Below are positions 7,231 through 14,664 of a stretch of DNA of 31,108 nt, piece after piece. The notes beneath the pieces were generated by a model. It saw only the letters and a list, made by a program, of their open reading frames with translations, had not been told where the DNA came from and made no database searches. Position 1 is the stretch's first letter; every line of letters begins with the position of its first letter. The position numbers and the translations under genes are program-made. Source of the DNA: CAZUXE01 sp964624585 (lineage in GTDB: Bacteria; Hydrothermota; Tepidihabitantia; B3-TA06); the NCBI GenBank assembly GCA_964624585.1, contig CAZUXE010000017.1:1-31108 (forward strand), in the 5' to 3' direction.

Positions 7231-7253
7231 TTGACTCTAGGAGTTTAAGTCAA
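7231..7253. terminator. Weak inverted repeat between convergent genes
   Basis: TTGACT (7231-7236) pairs with AGTCAA (7248-7253) across an 11-nt loop. It is the only dyad in the 157-nt space between the end of the LolA-like gene and the end of the DUF4388 gene. On the minus strand it is followed by ATCTTT, a poor U-tract. It could be a weak terminator for the leftward operon; the support is slight. Confidence 0.22.
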
Positions 7254-7301
7254 TGCCAATAACTCAGCAAACAAATGCTAGAGTTAGCGCAATCTCTTAG
7301 C

Positions 7302-7844
7302 TTAGGCAAGCTCCAGAAGCCTTTTGTCCCTTAAATCAATTATTGCTCTAAGCAATTCGGGTTCGGATATAGACACGCGCCCCTTTAACTGACTTAAGCT
7401 GGGCGCGTCTCCAATATGGGTTATTATCTGCCACTGAATTGGAGTTATAGTAACAGGTTCATTTTTATGAAGTACCGAAATCAAAATAAGCTTACGATCA
7501 TCGCCGCCAATTCGAGACATCAAATCTTCGCATTCATCAAGCTCGGTAGAAATTCCAAGAATAAATTGCTGAATCGGCAAATCTATTCTATCTTCATCTG
7601 CAAGTTTTATTATAGATTCGGTATCGAATACAAACTTACCCGATTTCCAGTTAAGAATTTCCTTTACAGCCTTTAGTCCTGAAAATTTTTTCGTTTTACC
7701 GCATTTTAGCAAACTATCGGCAAAGACTATAATCCCTTCATCACCACTTGAAAAAATACGCAAGGTACCTGATCTATTCCCAAGAAAAACTAATTGGAAC
7801 AAATCGGAAAGCGGATAATCACTAAGCGTTCCGTCAAGTCGCAT
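7302..7844 (-). CDS. DUF4388 domain protein (PATAN-type)
   Basis: 180 residues; ATG preceded by GAGGAG. The start MRLDGTLSDYPLSDLFQLVFLGNRSGTLRIFSSGDEGIIVF is the hallmark of DUF4388: a G-x-L-x-x-x-x-L-x-x-L-x-Q segment, then a GxL strand and an (I/V)xF strand describing a 'written' value. It continues with GLKAVKEILNWKSGKFVFDTE, also typical. These domains occur in regulatory or signalling proteins of many phyla, often with response regulators or GTPase-linked modules; no enzymatic motif is visible. The C-terminal half (about 110-180) resembles a winged-helix-like helical segment but is not recognised. Last gene of the leftward operon, 41 nt after accA. Confidence 0.82.
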   Translation of the reverse strand: MRLDGTLSDYPLSDLFQLVFLGNRSGTLRIFSSGDEGIIVFADSLLKCGKTKKFSGLKAVKEILNWKSGKFVFDTESIIKLADEDRIDLPIQQFILGISTELDECEDLMSRIGGDDRKLILISVLHKNEPVTITPIQWQIITHIGDAPSLSQLKGRVSISEPELLRAIIDLRDKRLLELA

Positions 7845-7885
7845 GTTAACTCCTCTAAAAAACCACCACTAGCGTCAAGTCTATA

Positions 7886-8827
7886 TTAGCCTTTGAACTT
7901 ACCCATCGCTCTAAATTTATCAATTCGCTGCTGAACAAGTTGTTCTTCTGAAAGTTTATCCAATTCAGCCAATCCTTGTGCAATTTGTCGTTCAATGTAT
8001 TTTGCAGCAAGCGGCCAATCCCTGTGAGCGCCGCCTTCAGGTTCTGGTATAACTGCATCAATAATCCCGCGTTTCATATTATCATAACTGGTAAACTTCA
8101 ACGCTTCAGCAGCCTGCGGCGCCTTGGCGCTATCGCGCCACAAAATAGTTGCACATCCTTCAGGTGTTATAACCGAATAAAAAGAGTACTCAAGCATATA
8201 AATTCTATCACCAACCGCTACAGCCAAAGCTCCGCCGGAACCACCCTCACCCGTGATAACCACAAGAATGGGTACCTTAAGAACAGCCATTTCCTGCAGG
8301 TTACGTGCAATAGCCTCTGATTGACCACGTTCCTCAGCGCCAACACCAGGATAAGCGCCCATCACATCTACTAGGTTAATAATAGGCATTTTGAATCTCT
8401 CGGCTAACTTAAAAATTCTCAGCGCCTTACGATATCCTTCAGGATGAGGCATACCGAAGTTACGACGCATTTTTTCCTTTGTTCCCCTGCCCTTTTGATG
8501 TCCAACCACAGCAACTGATCTACCGTGAAATCTTGCGATACCTGCAATTAAAGCTCCGTCATCTGCAAAATTCCTGTCACCATGTAATTCTACGAAATCA
8601 GTGAACAAAAAAGGAACCAAATCCAAAGTGTAGGGACGCTTGGGATGGCGCGCCAACTGCACCATTTGCCAACGCGTAAGACGAGAAAAAACCTTCTTAC
8701 GCAATCTAGCAATCTGTTTTTCCAGTTTGGCAATTTCATCATCTACGCCATGCAATCCACGCAACCCCTCAACTCGTTTCTCTAATTCAACAATAGGTTT
8801 CTCAAAGTCAAGCAAAAATTCAGCCAT
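7886..8827 (-). CDS. accA: Acetyl-CoA carboxylase carboxyltransferase, alpha subunit
   Basis: 313 residues, the usual length. Signature segments are FEKPIVELEKRVEGLR at the N-terminus, ELHGDRNFADDGALIAG, GHQKGRGTKEKMRRNFGMPHPEGYRKALR, DVMGAYPGVGAEERGQSEAI, GEGGSGGALAVAVGD, and YSVITPEGCATILW. These cover the carboxyltransferase fold and the oxyanion-hole glycines. AccA with AccD transfers CO2 from biotin-BCCP to acetyl-CoA, producing malonyl-CoA for fatty-acid synthesis in the cytoplasm. AccD, which supplies the zinc domain, is not in the window. It starts 11 nt behind the PorV-like gene in the same transcription unit; no strong Shine-Dalgarno is visible, so coupling is plausible. Confidence 0.96.
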   Translation of the reverse strand: MAEFLLDFEKPIVELEKRVEGLRGLHGVDDEIAKLEKQIARLRKKVFSRLTRWQMVQLARHPKRPYTLDLVPFLFTDFVELHGDRNFADDGALIAGIARFHGRSVAVVGHQKGRGTKEKMRRNFGMPHPEGYRKALRIFKLAERFKMPIINLVDVMGAYPGVGAEERGQSEAIARNLQEMAVLKVPILVVITGEGGSGGALAVAVGDRIYMLEYSFYSVITPEGCATILWRDSAKAPQAAEALKFTSYDNMKRGIIDAVIPEPEGGAHRDWPLAAKYIERQIAQGLAELDKLSEEQLVQQRIDKFRAMGKFKG

Positions 8828-8838
8828 TATCCAATTCT

Positions 8839-9801
8839 TTAATCAAATGAAAGGTTTAAGCTTATTCTGTGCGTTAATCCTAAATCCATTTGGTTATATG
8901 GAACTAACGCGTAATCTAAAGCCACCCCCTTATGAGCTATTCCAATCCCGAAGGTAAGCATTTGGGTCGGAGACAACATTTTCCAATCTTGCTTTTTCTT
9001 ACCTTCAGCGTGAAGAAACTTTGCGCCAGCCCTAAGAGCTAAAAGATTAAATAGCTTAAGTTCTAAACCTGTTCTTAATCCCGGTTCTTTACTGTAAGGA
9101 CGATACATAAAGTCAATATTCAGCGCAGTTGAAATTTCATCAGACCAATCTTTGGAATAAGCTGTTCCAAGTCTTAAGGTTACCGGCGGACGAAAACTCG
9201 CGGCAGCCAGACGGGTATTGAACCCTAAATCGATAACCGACACACCTAATCTTAATTCCGGAAAAGGATTGTATGCAAACCCGGCATCAAAACCCCAGGT
9301 TGATCCTGAATGCTTCCACAAACGCTCATTGTAAAACCTGGCAATTAAACCGACCTTAACACCTTCAGAAACTTCAAAAGCAACCCCCATACCCAAAGAC
9401 AAATCGGCAAATGAATATTTACCTATGGGTTTGGAGGAAGCTATACTGTCTCGAAGCTCCAGGTCTCCACTGGAAAAATAAAGAGCTTCGGCGCCAAGAG
9501 CAACCTTACCAAAATTACGTTTCAGGAAGAAAGCACTCTGGGAAGTACCTAGCAACCATCGTGTATGGTGCAAAGAAATATCCAAAGCGGAACCCTGATT
9601 AAGAAGCGCCGGATTCCAACGAATGGCGTCTGCAGTCTTTGCTCCGGCGACACCAACTTCACCCATTGCAGCTTCTCTTGCCCCTGCAGCTATTTTGAGT
9701 GACGCATAGCCTTCAGCCGCAAAACCCACTAAGGGTAGGATCAGAAAGAGAAGAAGAACGGTTTTTATCGCAGTTGTTTTATACCTCGATAATCTCAACA
9801 T
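8839..9801 (-). CDS. PorV/UPF0164-type outer-membrane beta-barrel protein
   Basis: 320 residues from the ATG at 9801; a longer frame to 9837 would need a TTG and would break the signal peptide. The N-terminus MLRLSRYKTTAIKTVLLLFLILPLVGFAA is a clear signal peptide. The mature protein begins with the family motif ASLKIAAGAREAAMGEVGVAGAKTADAIRWNPALL, then alternating amphipathic strands (for example GKVALGAEALYFSSGDLELRD and VKVGLIARFYNERLW), ending ...TLRLGTAYSKDW and HRISLNLSFD with an aromatic last residue, as outer-membrane barrels have. PorV is the outer-membrane shuttle of type IX secretion; related proteins occur in lineages without proof of that system. It overlaps the preceding gene by 23 nt, suggesting coupled translation. 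Confidence 0.86.
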   Translation of the reverse strand: MLRLSRYKTTAIKTVLLLFLILPLVGFAAEGYASLKIAAGAREAAMGEVGVAGAKTADAIRWNPALLNQGSALDISLHHTRWLLGTSQSAFFLKRNFGKVALGAEALYFSSGDLELRDSIASSKPIGKYSFADLSLGMGVAFEVSEGVKVGLIARFYNERLWKHSGSTWGFDAGFAYNPFPELRLGVSVIDLGFNTRLAAASFRPPVTLRLGTAYSKDWSDEISTALNIDFMYRPYSKEPGLRTGLELKLFNLLALRAGAKFLHAEGKKKQDWKMLSPTQMLTFGIGIAHKGVALDYALVPYNQMDLGLTHRISLNLSFD

Positions 9802-10900
9802 TGGCTCGAGGTAATCTGACTTGTTTATTATCTTCAAGTTGCACCTCTAAGACTCTGACTTTTGATTCAGTTTCAATACTCTCAAGATCTACAGGCAAGT
9901 CCACTACTATTCCGATAGCGCCAAAATGAGGTTCACGAATAATACGAACTTGCATGCCTACCTTTAGACCTTCCTCTAAGGTCCCCTTCGATTCCTTTGA
10001 TTCCTTAACTTCTCCAGGAACAATTATCTCAGGCCTAATAACGCCTGCGCGAATTTGGGTCGCCCCATTGATTGATGCAAGCTGCCCTTCAAGCTCCTTA
10101 AGAAGTTCAAATGTACGCTTGGCCATTTTCATTTTGCCAAACCCTTCAGTAATAACAACTGTAACCGAAATAGGCTCGGAACCAGTTATGGCCACACCAA
10201 TATCATAACCAAGCACCTGCTTAATTGACTTATCTTCAATACCACCCACAACAATTCCCTTGATACCAAACTCAGCGGCTTTTTTTATAGCGTCTCCTGT
10301 AACCAGTGAACCGCCAATTACTATCTGTCCTTTCATATTATCAGACAGCATATCAGCCTCAAGAACCTGTTCCGGATTCTCAGCAACTATTCTAATTTTC
10401 CCTCTACGTTCACCGCCAAAACCGAATATTCCTTGAATAAGGCTACCGATAGTTTCAACAGTTACACCTTCATTCTTTAAAACACCGACAATTTTACCGT
10501 CAACATAGGCGTCAACCTCAACTGGCTGAGGCGGCTCACGTAAAATTACCTGACCTGTAATAGGCGAAATACTTTCAATAGAACCGTCAACCGGAGCCTG
10601 AACCGTAGTCTTAAAAATCCCGAATAAACCTTTAGACATAGCTATTACTTCCCCCTTCTCTATTTTCTCCCCCGCTTTTTTAAGCATATGATCTGAAACG
10701 TCTTGGGGCTGCACGCCAAGCAGTCCGGCAACATTCAAAGTAGTAACATTTCCAGGTAAAGCCGTTTTAGCAACAACATCACTACCATTAACCATGTCTC
10801 CCTTCTTTACTACTACTTCCCCCTGAAGGGGCAGCCTACGCTCCTTGAGTATTTTGGTTTTTGCGGTAACTTTCAAACCAGGTGTATATGCGTGGGCCAA
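9779..10900 (-). CDS. Conserved protein with hybrid-motif N-terminus and KOW-like C-terminus, function unknown
   Basis: 373 residues from a TTG with strong AAGGAGG (10907-10913) 6 nt ahead. Residues ~10-120 contain two lipoyl/barrel-sandwich-like passages: GEVVVKKGDMVNGSDVVAKTALPG and then AGEKIEKGEVIAMSKGLF..TTVQAPVDGSIESISPITGQVI, resembling RnfC N-terminal-type domains. The middle has Gly/Val-rich segments (GQIVIGGSLVTGDAIKKAAEFGIKGIVVGGI, then VVITEGFG). The last ~60 residues hold a KOW-like turn, VGMQVRIIREPHFGAIGIVVDLP. No signal peptide is seen, so it is probably cytoplasmic. It heads an operon with a PorV-like barrel and accA. I recognise the domain style but not a function. Confidence 0.75.
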   Translation of the reverse strand: MAHAYTPGLKVTAKTKILKERRLPLQGEVVVKKGDMVNGSDVVAKTALPGNVTTLNVAGLLGVQPQDVSDHMLKKAGEKIEKGEVIAMSKGLFGIFKTTVQAPVDGSIESISPITGQVILREPPQPVEVDAYVDGKIVGVLKNEGVTVETIGSLIQGIFGFGGERRGKIRIVAENPEQVLEADMLSDNMKGQIVIGGSLVTGDAIKKAAEFGIKGIVVGGIEDKSIKQVLGYDIGVAITGSEPISVTVVITEGFGKMKMAKRTFELLKELEGQLASINGATQIRAGVIRPEIIVPGEVKESKESKGTLEEGLKVGMQVRIIREPHFGAIGIVVDLPVDLESIETESKVRVLEVQLEDNKQVRLPRANVEIIEV

Positions 10901-10901
10901 T

Positions 10902-10988
10902 TTATTCCTCCTTAGAACTGCTTAATTTCCATCCTAAATTTAACGCCCCAAAGATATCACTGGGACTTTCCATGCTTTTTGCCATCAT
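10902..10988 (-). CDS. Small ORF (28 codons) leading the KOW-protein operon
   Basis: On the minus strand ATG ATG GCA ... opens a frame MMAKSMESPSDIFGAL... that continues with a GWKL helix-like stretch and ends KEE-stop at 10902. The stop is separated by one nucleotide from the TTG of the next gene, and the AAGGAGG of that gene is formed by its last Lys-Glu-Glu codons. The promoter at 11022-11049 places this ORF about 27 nt into the transcript, so it would be the first reading frame. It lacks a good Shine-Dalgarno of its own (only AAGAG-like). The tight fit suggests coupled translation or a leader peptide. Too short to assign. Confidence 0.42.
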   Translation of the reverse strand: MMAKSMESPSDIFGALNLGWKLSSSKEE

Positions 10989-11021
10989 CAAGATTTTATT
11001 TAACGACAGCTCTTGATAATG

Positions 11022-11049
11022 ATTATAAGGCTCTTGCAAGAAGTGTCAA
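11022..11049 (-). promoter_or_regulatory. Promoter of the KOW-porV-accA-DUF4388 operon
   Basis: On the minus strand TTGACA (11049-11044) and TATAAT (11027-11022) are perfect consensus with a 16-bp spacer. The expected start is near 11015, leaving a leader of about 115 nt before the TTG at 10900 that contains the small ORF 10902-10988. Confidence 0.86.
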
Positions 11050-11311
11050 CCATTCCAATCTATACCTGATTTAAGATAGAATAATTAATTTAGAACAAGC
11101 GCATAAGCACACTGAGATTTAACGACGTAAGTATACTGTAATTTGCAGACTATTGGAAGTATTGCTGTTATCGCAGAAGACTCACACAATCTATAGCTAT
11201 AAGCCGATAAACGCAACCCTACAAAGGAATTTCAGATAGCATTAGCACGAAGGTACTAGAATAAAGACTTCCGTAGTTAGTGATGTTACGAACAATAGAA
11301 GTAAGCAGCAA
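11050..11311. other. Intergenic stretch downstream of rpoD, nothing recognised
   Basis: 262 nt between the end of rpoD and the promoter of the next leftward operon. I see no stem followed by a T-run, so no intrinsic terminator for the long rpoD operon, and no ORF with a ribosome site or RNA gene. Confidence 0.5.
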
Positions 11312-12952
11312 TTAACGAAGCAATTCTTTCAACGGATCGAAAATCTTACGACGCGACGGATCGCGCAATTTTTTCAACGCTTTTGCCTCAATTTGCCTTA
11401 TTCGTTCACGCGTAACATTAAAAATTTGACCAACTTCCTCAAGGGTTCGCTGAACTCCATCATCTACTCCGAAACGCAAACGAAGCACTGTTTCCTCACG
11501 CTTAGAAAGAGTACCCAAAGCTTCACCAAGCTTAGTTTCAAGAACCGAACGGGCCGCATGATAGGTAGGCACAGGTGTTTTGTCGTCAGAAATAAAATCG
11601 CCCACGAAAGAGGAGTTATCGTCGTCAATAGCTTTATCCAGAGATACGTGATACTGGGCGATATTAGTGAGAAACTTCACTTTATCTTCAGAAAAAGTGG
11701 GCAGATATTTGGCTACTTCCTGCGGCGCAGGCAACCTTCCATGTTTTTGAATAAAGCGTCTAGATACACGTGTTATTTTATTGATAGCGTCAATAATATG
11801 GGCAGGTACCCTAACAGTACGCGACTGATCGGCAATGGCCCTAGTAATAGCCTGCTTAATCCACCATGTGGCGTAGGTAGAAAACTTATAACCTTTTTTG
11901 TAATCAAACTTCTCAACTGCCTTAATTAATCCACAATTGCCTTCGGCAATAAGGTCAATGAACTCCAAACCTCTGTTGGTGTAACGTTTAGCAATCGAAA
12001 TAACTAGACGTACATTACCTTCAATCATACGATCCCTTGCGGCAACTATTTTCTTTTCAATCTGCCGAATATTTTCAAAGCTCAAATTAGCTTCATCAAC
12101 TGTTCGACCTAAGTTGCGTTCCGCCCTGCGAAGCTCGGTACGAGAATCGTTGTATTGTTCTTTCAGAGAAGAATCCTTTGCATAACGAAGTTTAAGATTC
12201 TCCGTCTTAGTGTTCATTTTTACAAGCTCTTCAATCTCCCGCTTATAGTGTTCTACAAATTCCTTTGTAACTTCTGTTTGCAAGGATAGTTTTAGTATCT
12301 TTTTGTAAAGCTTATCGCGCAGTTTTTGTAACTCTTTTTCCTCATCCTTAGTGCGATTGCGCCGTTTAACCATCTGCCTCATTTGTTCGTTGTACTCGGC
12401 AATTTTATGGGTAGAGCGTATAAAACTTTGCTTCCATCGCTGATAAAGTTTTTTGTCAATAACTGAATCTATGTCAGGCTTTGCAAGTTGGTCAACCGAT
12501 TTTTCACCTTGCTCAATTTCCTTACAATGTCCAAGAAGTTCATCAACCATGCCACAAGCTGTAAAAATCTCTCCCTGCATCTCAAAATAGCCTTCTTCCA
12601 TTTGACGCGAAAACCGAACTTCGTCATCTTTAGTAAGAAGTCCAAACTTATTTAATTCTTTGAAATAAGATCTGGTTGAATCTTTTCTGCCTTTAACTCT
12701 GGGGAGCTTATAGGTTTTTTCTTTTTGCTCATCTTTGACCTTGTCGCCCTCAGATACCAGTTTAACGCTATTTTCACGCAGTTTAACAATTATTTCATCT
12801 ACCTCTTCTGAAGACACATAGGTTTCTGGTAAATAACTTTCGAGTTCTTTGTAGGTTATAGTTCGTTTATCGCCTATGGCTTCAAGTATTTTGCCTGCAA
12901 TATCTTTACCCCTGAGAAGTTCAGGAGAAGTTTGAACTTTTGTTTTTTTCAT
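11312..12952 (-). CDS. rpoD: Primary sigma factor RpoD (sigma-70/A)
   Basis: 546 residues. Region 1.1-like N-terminus (1-75), region 1.2 (~94-125, DSTRSYFKELNKFGLLT), a non-conserved charged helical insert (~126-300), then region 2 (EGNVRLVISIAKRYTNRGLEFIDLIAEGN, with KFSTYATWWIKQAITRAIADQ for -10 recognition, 356-377), region 3 and region 4. Region 4.2 holds the -35-reading helix-turn-helix TLEEVGQIFNVTRERIRQIEAKALKKLR (503-530). The essential residues look standard, in keeping with the TTGACA/TATAAT promoters in this window. Its ATG overlaps the dnaG stop by 4 nt (ATGA), completing an rpsU-mutS2-dnaG-rpoD series. This is the housekeeping sigma, not an alternative one, because regions 1.1 and 1.2 are present. 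Confidence 0.97.
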   Translation of the reverse strand: MKKTKVQTSPELLRGKDIAGKILEAIGDKRTITYKELESYLPETYVSSEEVDEIIVKLRENSVKLVSEGDKVKDEQKEKTYKLPRVKGRKDSTRSYFKELNKFGLLTKDDEVRFSRQMEEGYFEMQGEIFTACGMVDELLGHCKEIEQGEKSVDQLAKPDIDSVIDKKLYQRWKQSFIRSTHKIAEYNEQMRQMVKRRNRTKDEEKELQKLRDKLYKKILKLSLQTEVTKEFVEHYKREIEELVKMNTKTENLKLRYAKDSSLKEQYNDSRTELRRAERNLGRTVDEANLSFENIRQIEKKIVAARDRMIEGNVRLVISIAKRYTNRGLEFIDLIAEGNCGLIKAVEKFDYKKGYKFSTYATWWIKQAITRAIADQSRTVRVPAHIIDAINKITRVSRRFIQKHGRLPAPQEVAKYLPTFSEDKVKFLTNIAQYHVSLDKAIDDDNSSFVGDFISDDKTPVPTYHAARSVLETKLGEALGTLSKREETVLRLRFGVDDGVQRTLEEVGQIFNVTRERIRQIEAKALKKLRDPSRRKIFDPLKELLR

Positions 12953-14664
12953 AACTCCTGATATATTTTGTTACTTTCTTTAACCAACGTATTTAACTTT
13001 CCCAAAATCTTCCGAGCAAGCGCAATATCGCCTGCGCTTTCTGCATCTTTCAGTTGGGCCCTCAACTGCGCCCTTTTCTTACTGTAAAGATAGTGCGCTA
13101 AGGCGCGAGCGAACTCATCCCGCGAGTATTCCACTTGGGAAAAGCTCCATTCTGAAACCTTGCGCTGCATCTCAGAAGTCAATAAATCAAGTATTTCACC
13201 CGGCGTAAACTGTTCTTTTCCGGCCGCGAGTGAATATAACTTTTCCAAAAACTCCCGCATTTGTCCTTCGGGGAAAAAACTTGAAGGCAAATGCTCGGCA
13301 GCAATGCGAACGTAATCCGCACTTTGAATCATCATCTTCAAAAGCCTGACTTCCTGCTCTCGATTAACATTTTTCTCTCTATCGGGTCTTACCTTCTTCT
13401 CCCCAAACCTTCCAGCATTCGGTTTAATTCTATCCGCTAGAACCCTTCTATCGATTTTAAGGAGGTTTGCCGCTTCGTCAAGGTATAATTCTCTTCTGAT
13501 AGTATCAGAAACCCTGACGATTAAGGAAAGCATTATTTCAGCAGTCTTTTTTCTATCAGAGACAGTCTTAGGTTCAAGCATTTTATAAATAAAAATCACA
13601 GGTTCATCGGCATCATTAAGCAGCTTCTTAAATTCCTGCAGAGAATAGGTTTGCAAATAGCTATCAGGGTCAAGACCTTCTGGCAAAAGAAGAAGCCTAG
13701 TTTCTAAATCCACTGACAAAACCTCGGCTATCGCTCGCTGAGCAGCTTTTCTACCGGCGTCATCACCATCAAAAACCAAATTGACCTTATCTGCATAACG
13801 CGAGAGCAAGGTTGCATGTTCACCTGTAAACGCTGTACCTAATGGAGCTACCACATTATGAATTCCTTCTTGAACTAATTTTAAGACATCCATTTGCCCT
13901 TCTACAACAATTGCTCCTTCACGACGCAAGTAGGGACGAGCCTTATGAAGTCCATATAAAAGCTTCCTCTTTTTGAAAACAGCGGTTTCTGGAGTATTCA
14001 CATACTTTGCCGGATTCGCATCATCTCCCCACACCCTACCTGAAAATCCAACTAACTTGCCTGAAGATGTCTTAAGCGGAAAAACTATTCGTCCGGAAAG
14101 GAATGGATACAGCCTGCCAGAACTGGAACCCAACACTCCTGCATCCTTAAGAACTTGGGTAGAAAGCTTAAGCTCTCTGGCCTTGGATAAAAGGATTGAA
14201 CTATCTTGCGGTACGAGTCCAAGTTCAGAATCACGTACTGTTTCCTTATTAAATCCTCTTGCTACAAGATAACGCTGTGCCGCAAGTCCTTTTTCTGACC
14301 AAAGGTTGTTAAAATAAATTTCTGCACACATCTGAAGCGCTTTAAAAATCGGTTTATTGGGATCATCATCGGCATCAAACTCTATCTTGATGCCCAAACG
14401 TCCGGCAAGGTGCTTCACCGCTTCAGGAAAAGACATGTTCTCGTAATTCATAATAAAAGTGATAGCGTTACCGCCAGCTCCGCAACCAAAACAATGATAG
14501 GCTTGACGATCAGGACTGACATTGAAGGATGGGGTTTTTTCTTTATGAAAAGGACATAATGCCACAAAATTGCGTCCCGCTCTTTTAAGATGCAGGTACT
14601 CGCCAATAAGACCTACTATATCGGTTTCAGCCCTTACCCTTTCGATAATTTCCTTAGATATCAT
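12949..14664 (-). CDS. dnaG: DNA primase
   Basis: 571 residues. N-terminal CHC2 zinc ribbon with ligands C37, H40, C58 and C61 (CPFH...CFGCGAGGNAITF). The catalytic core has RGFNKETVRDSELGLVP and RIVFPLKTSSGKLVGFSGR, then the TOPRIM fold with VVEGQMD (E255) and the metal-binding FDGDDAGRKAA (D299, D301, D302). The rest is the C-terminal helicase-binding region, which is poorly conserved as usual. It lays down RNA primers at the replication fork together with DnaB. The ATG overlaps the mutS2 stop by 4 nt and its own stop overlaps rpoD by 4 nt, so translation is probably coupled along the operon. Confidence 0.97.
   Translation of the reverse strand: MISKEIIERVRAETDIVGLIGEYLHLKRAGRNFVALCPFHKEKTPSFNVSPDRQAYHCFGCGAGGNAITFIMNYENMSFPEAVKHLAGRLGIKIEFDADDDPNKPIFKALQMCAEIYFNNLWSEKGLAAQRYLVARGFNKETVRDSELGLVPQDSSILLSKARELKLSTQVLKDAGVLGSSSGRLYPFLSGRIVFPLKTSSGKLVGFSGRVWGDDANPAKYVNTPETAVFKKRKLLYGLHKARPYLRREGAIVVEGQMDVLKLVQEGIHNVVAPLGTAFTGEHATLLSRYADKVNLVFDGDDAGRKAAQRAIAEVLSVDLETRLLLLPEGLDPDSYLQTYSLQEFKKLLNDADEPVIFIYKMLEPKTVSDRKKTAEIMLSLIVRVSDTIRRELYLDEAANLLKIDRRVLADRIKPNAGRFGEKKVRPDREKNVNREQEVRLLKMMIQSADYVRIAAEHLPSSFFPEGQMREFLEKLYSLAAGKEQFTPGEILDLLTSEMQRKVSEWSFSQVEYSRDEFARALAHYLYSKKRAQLRAQLKDAESAGDIALARKILGKLNTLVKESNKIYQEL

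Noticed and set aside
9802..9837. TTG start of the PorV-like protein at 9837
   Set aside because: It would place twelve polar residues before the signal peptide and has no ribosome site; ATG 9801 gives a normal signal peptide.
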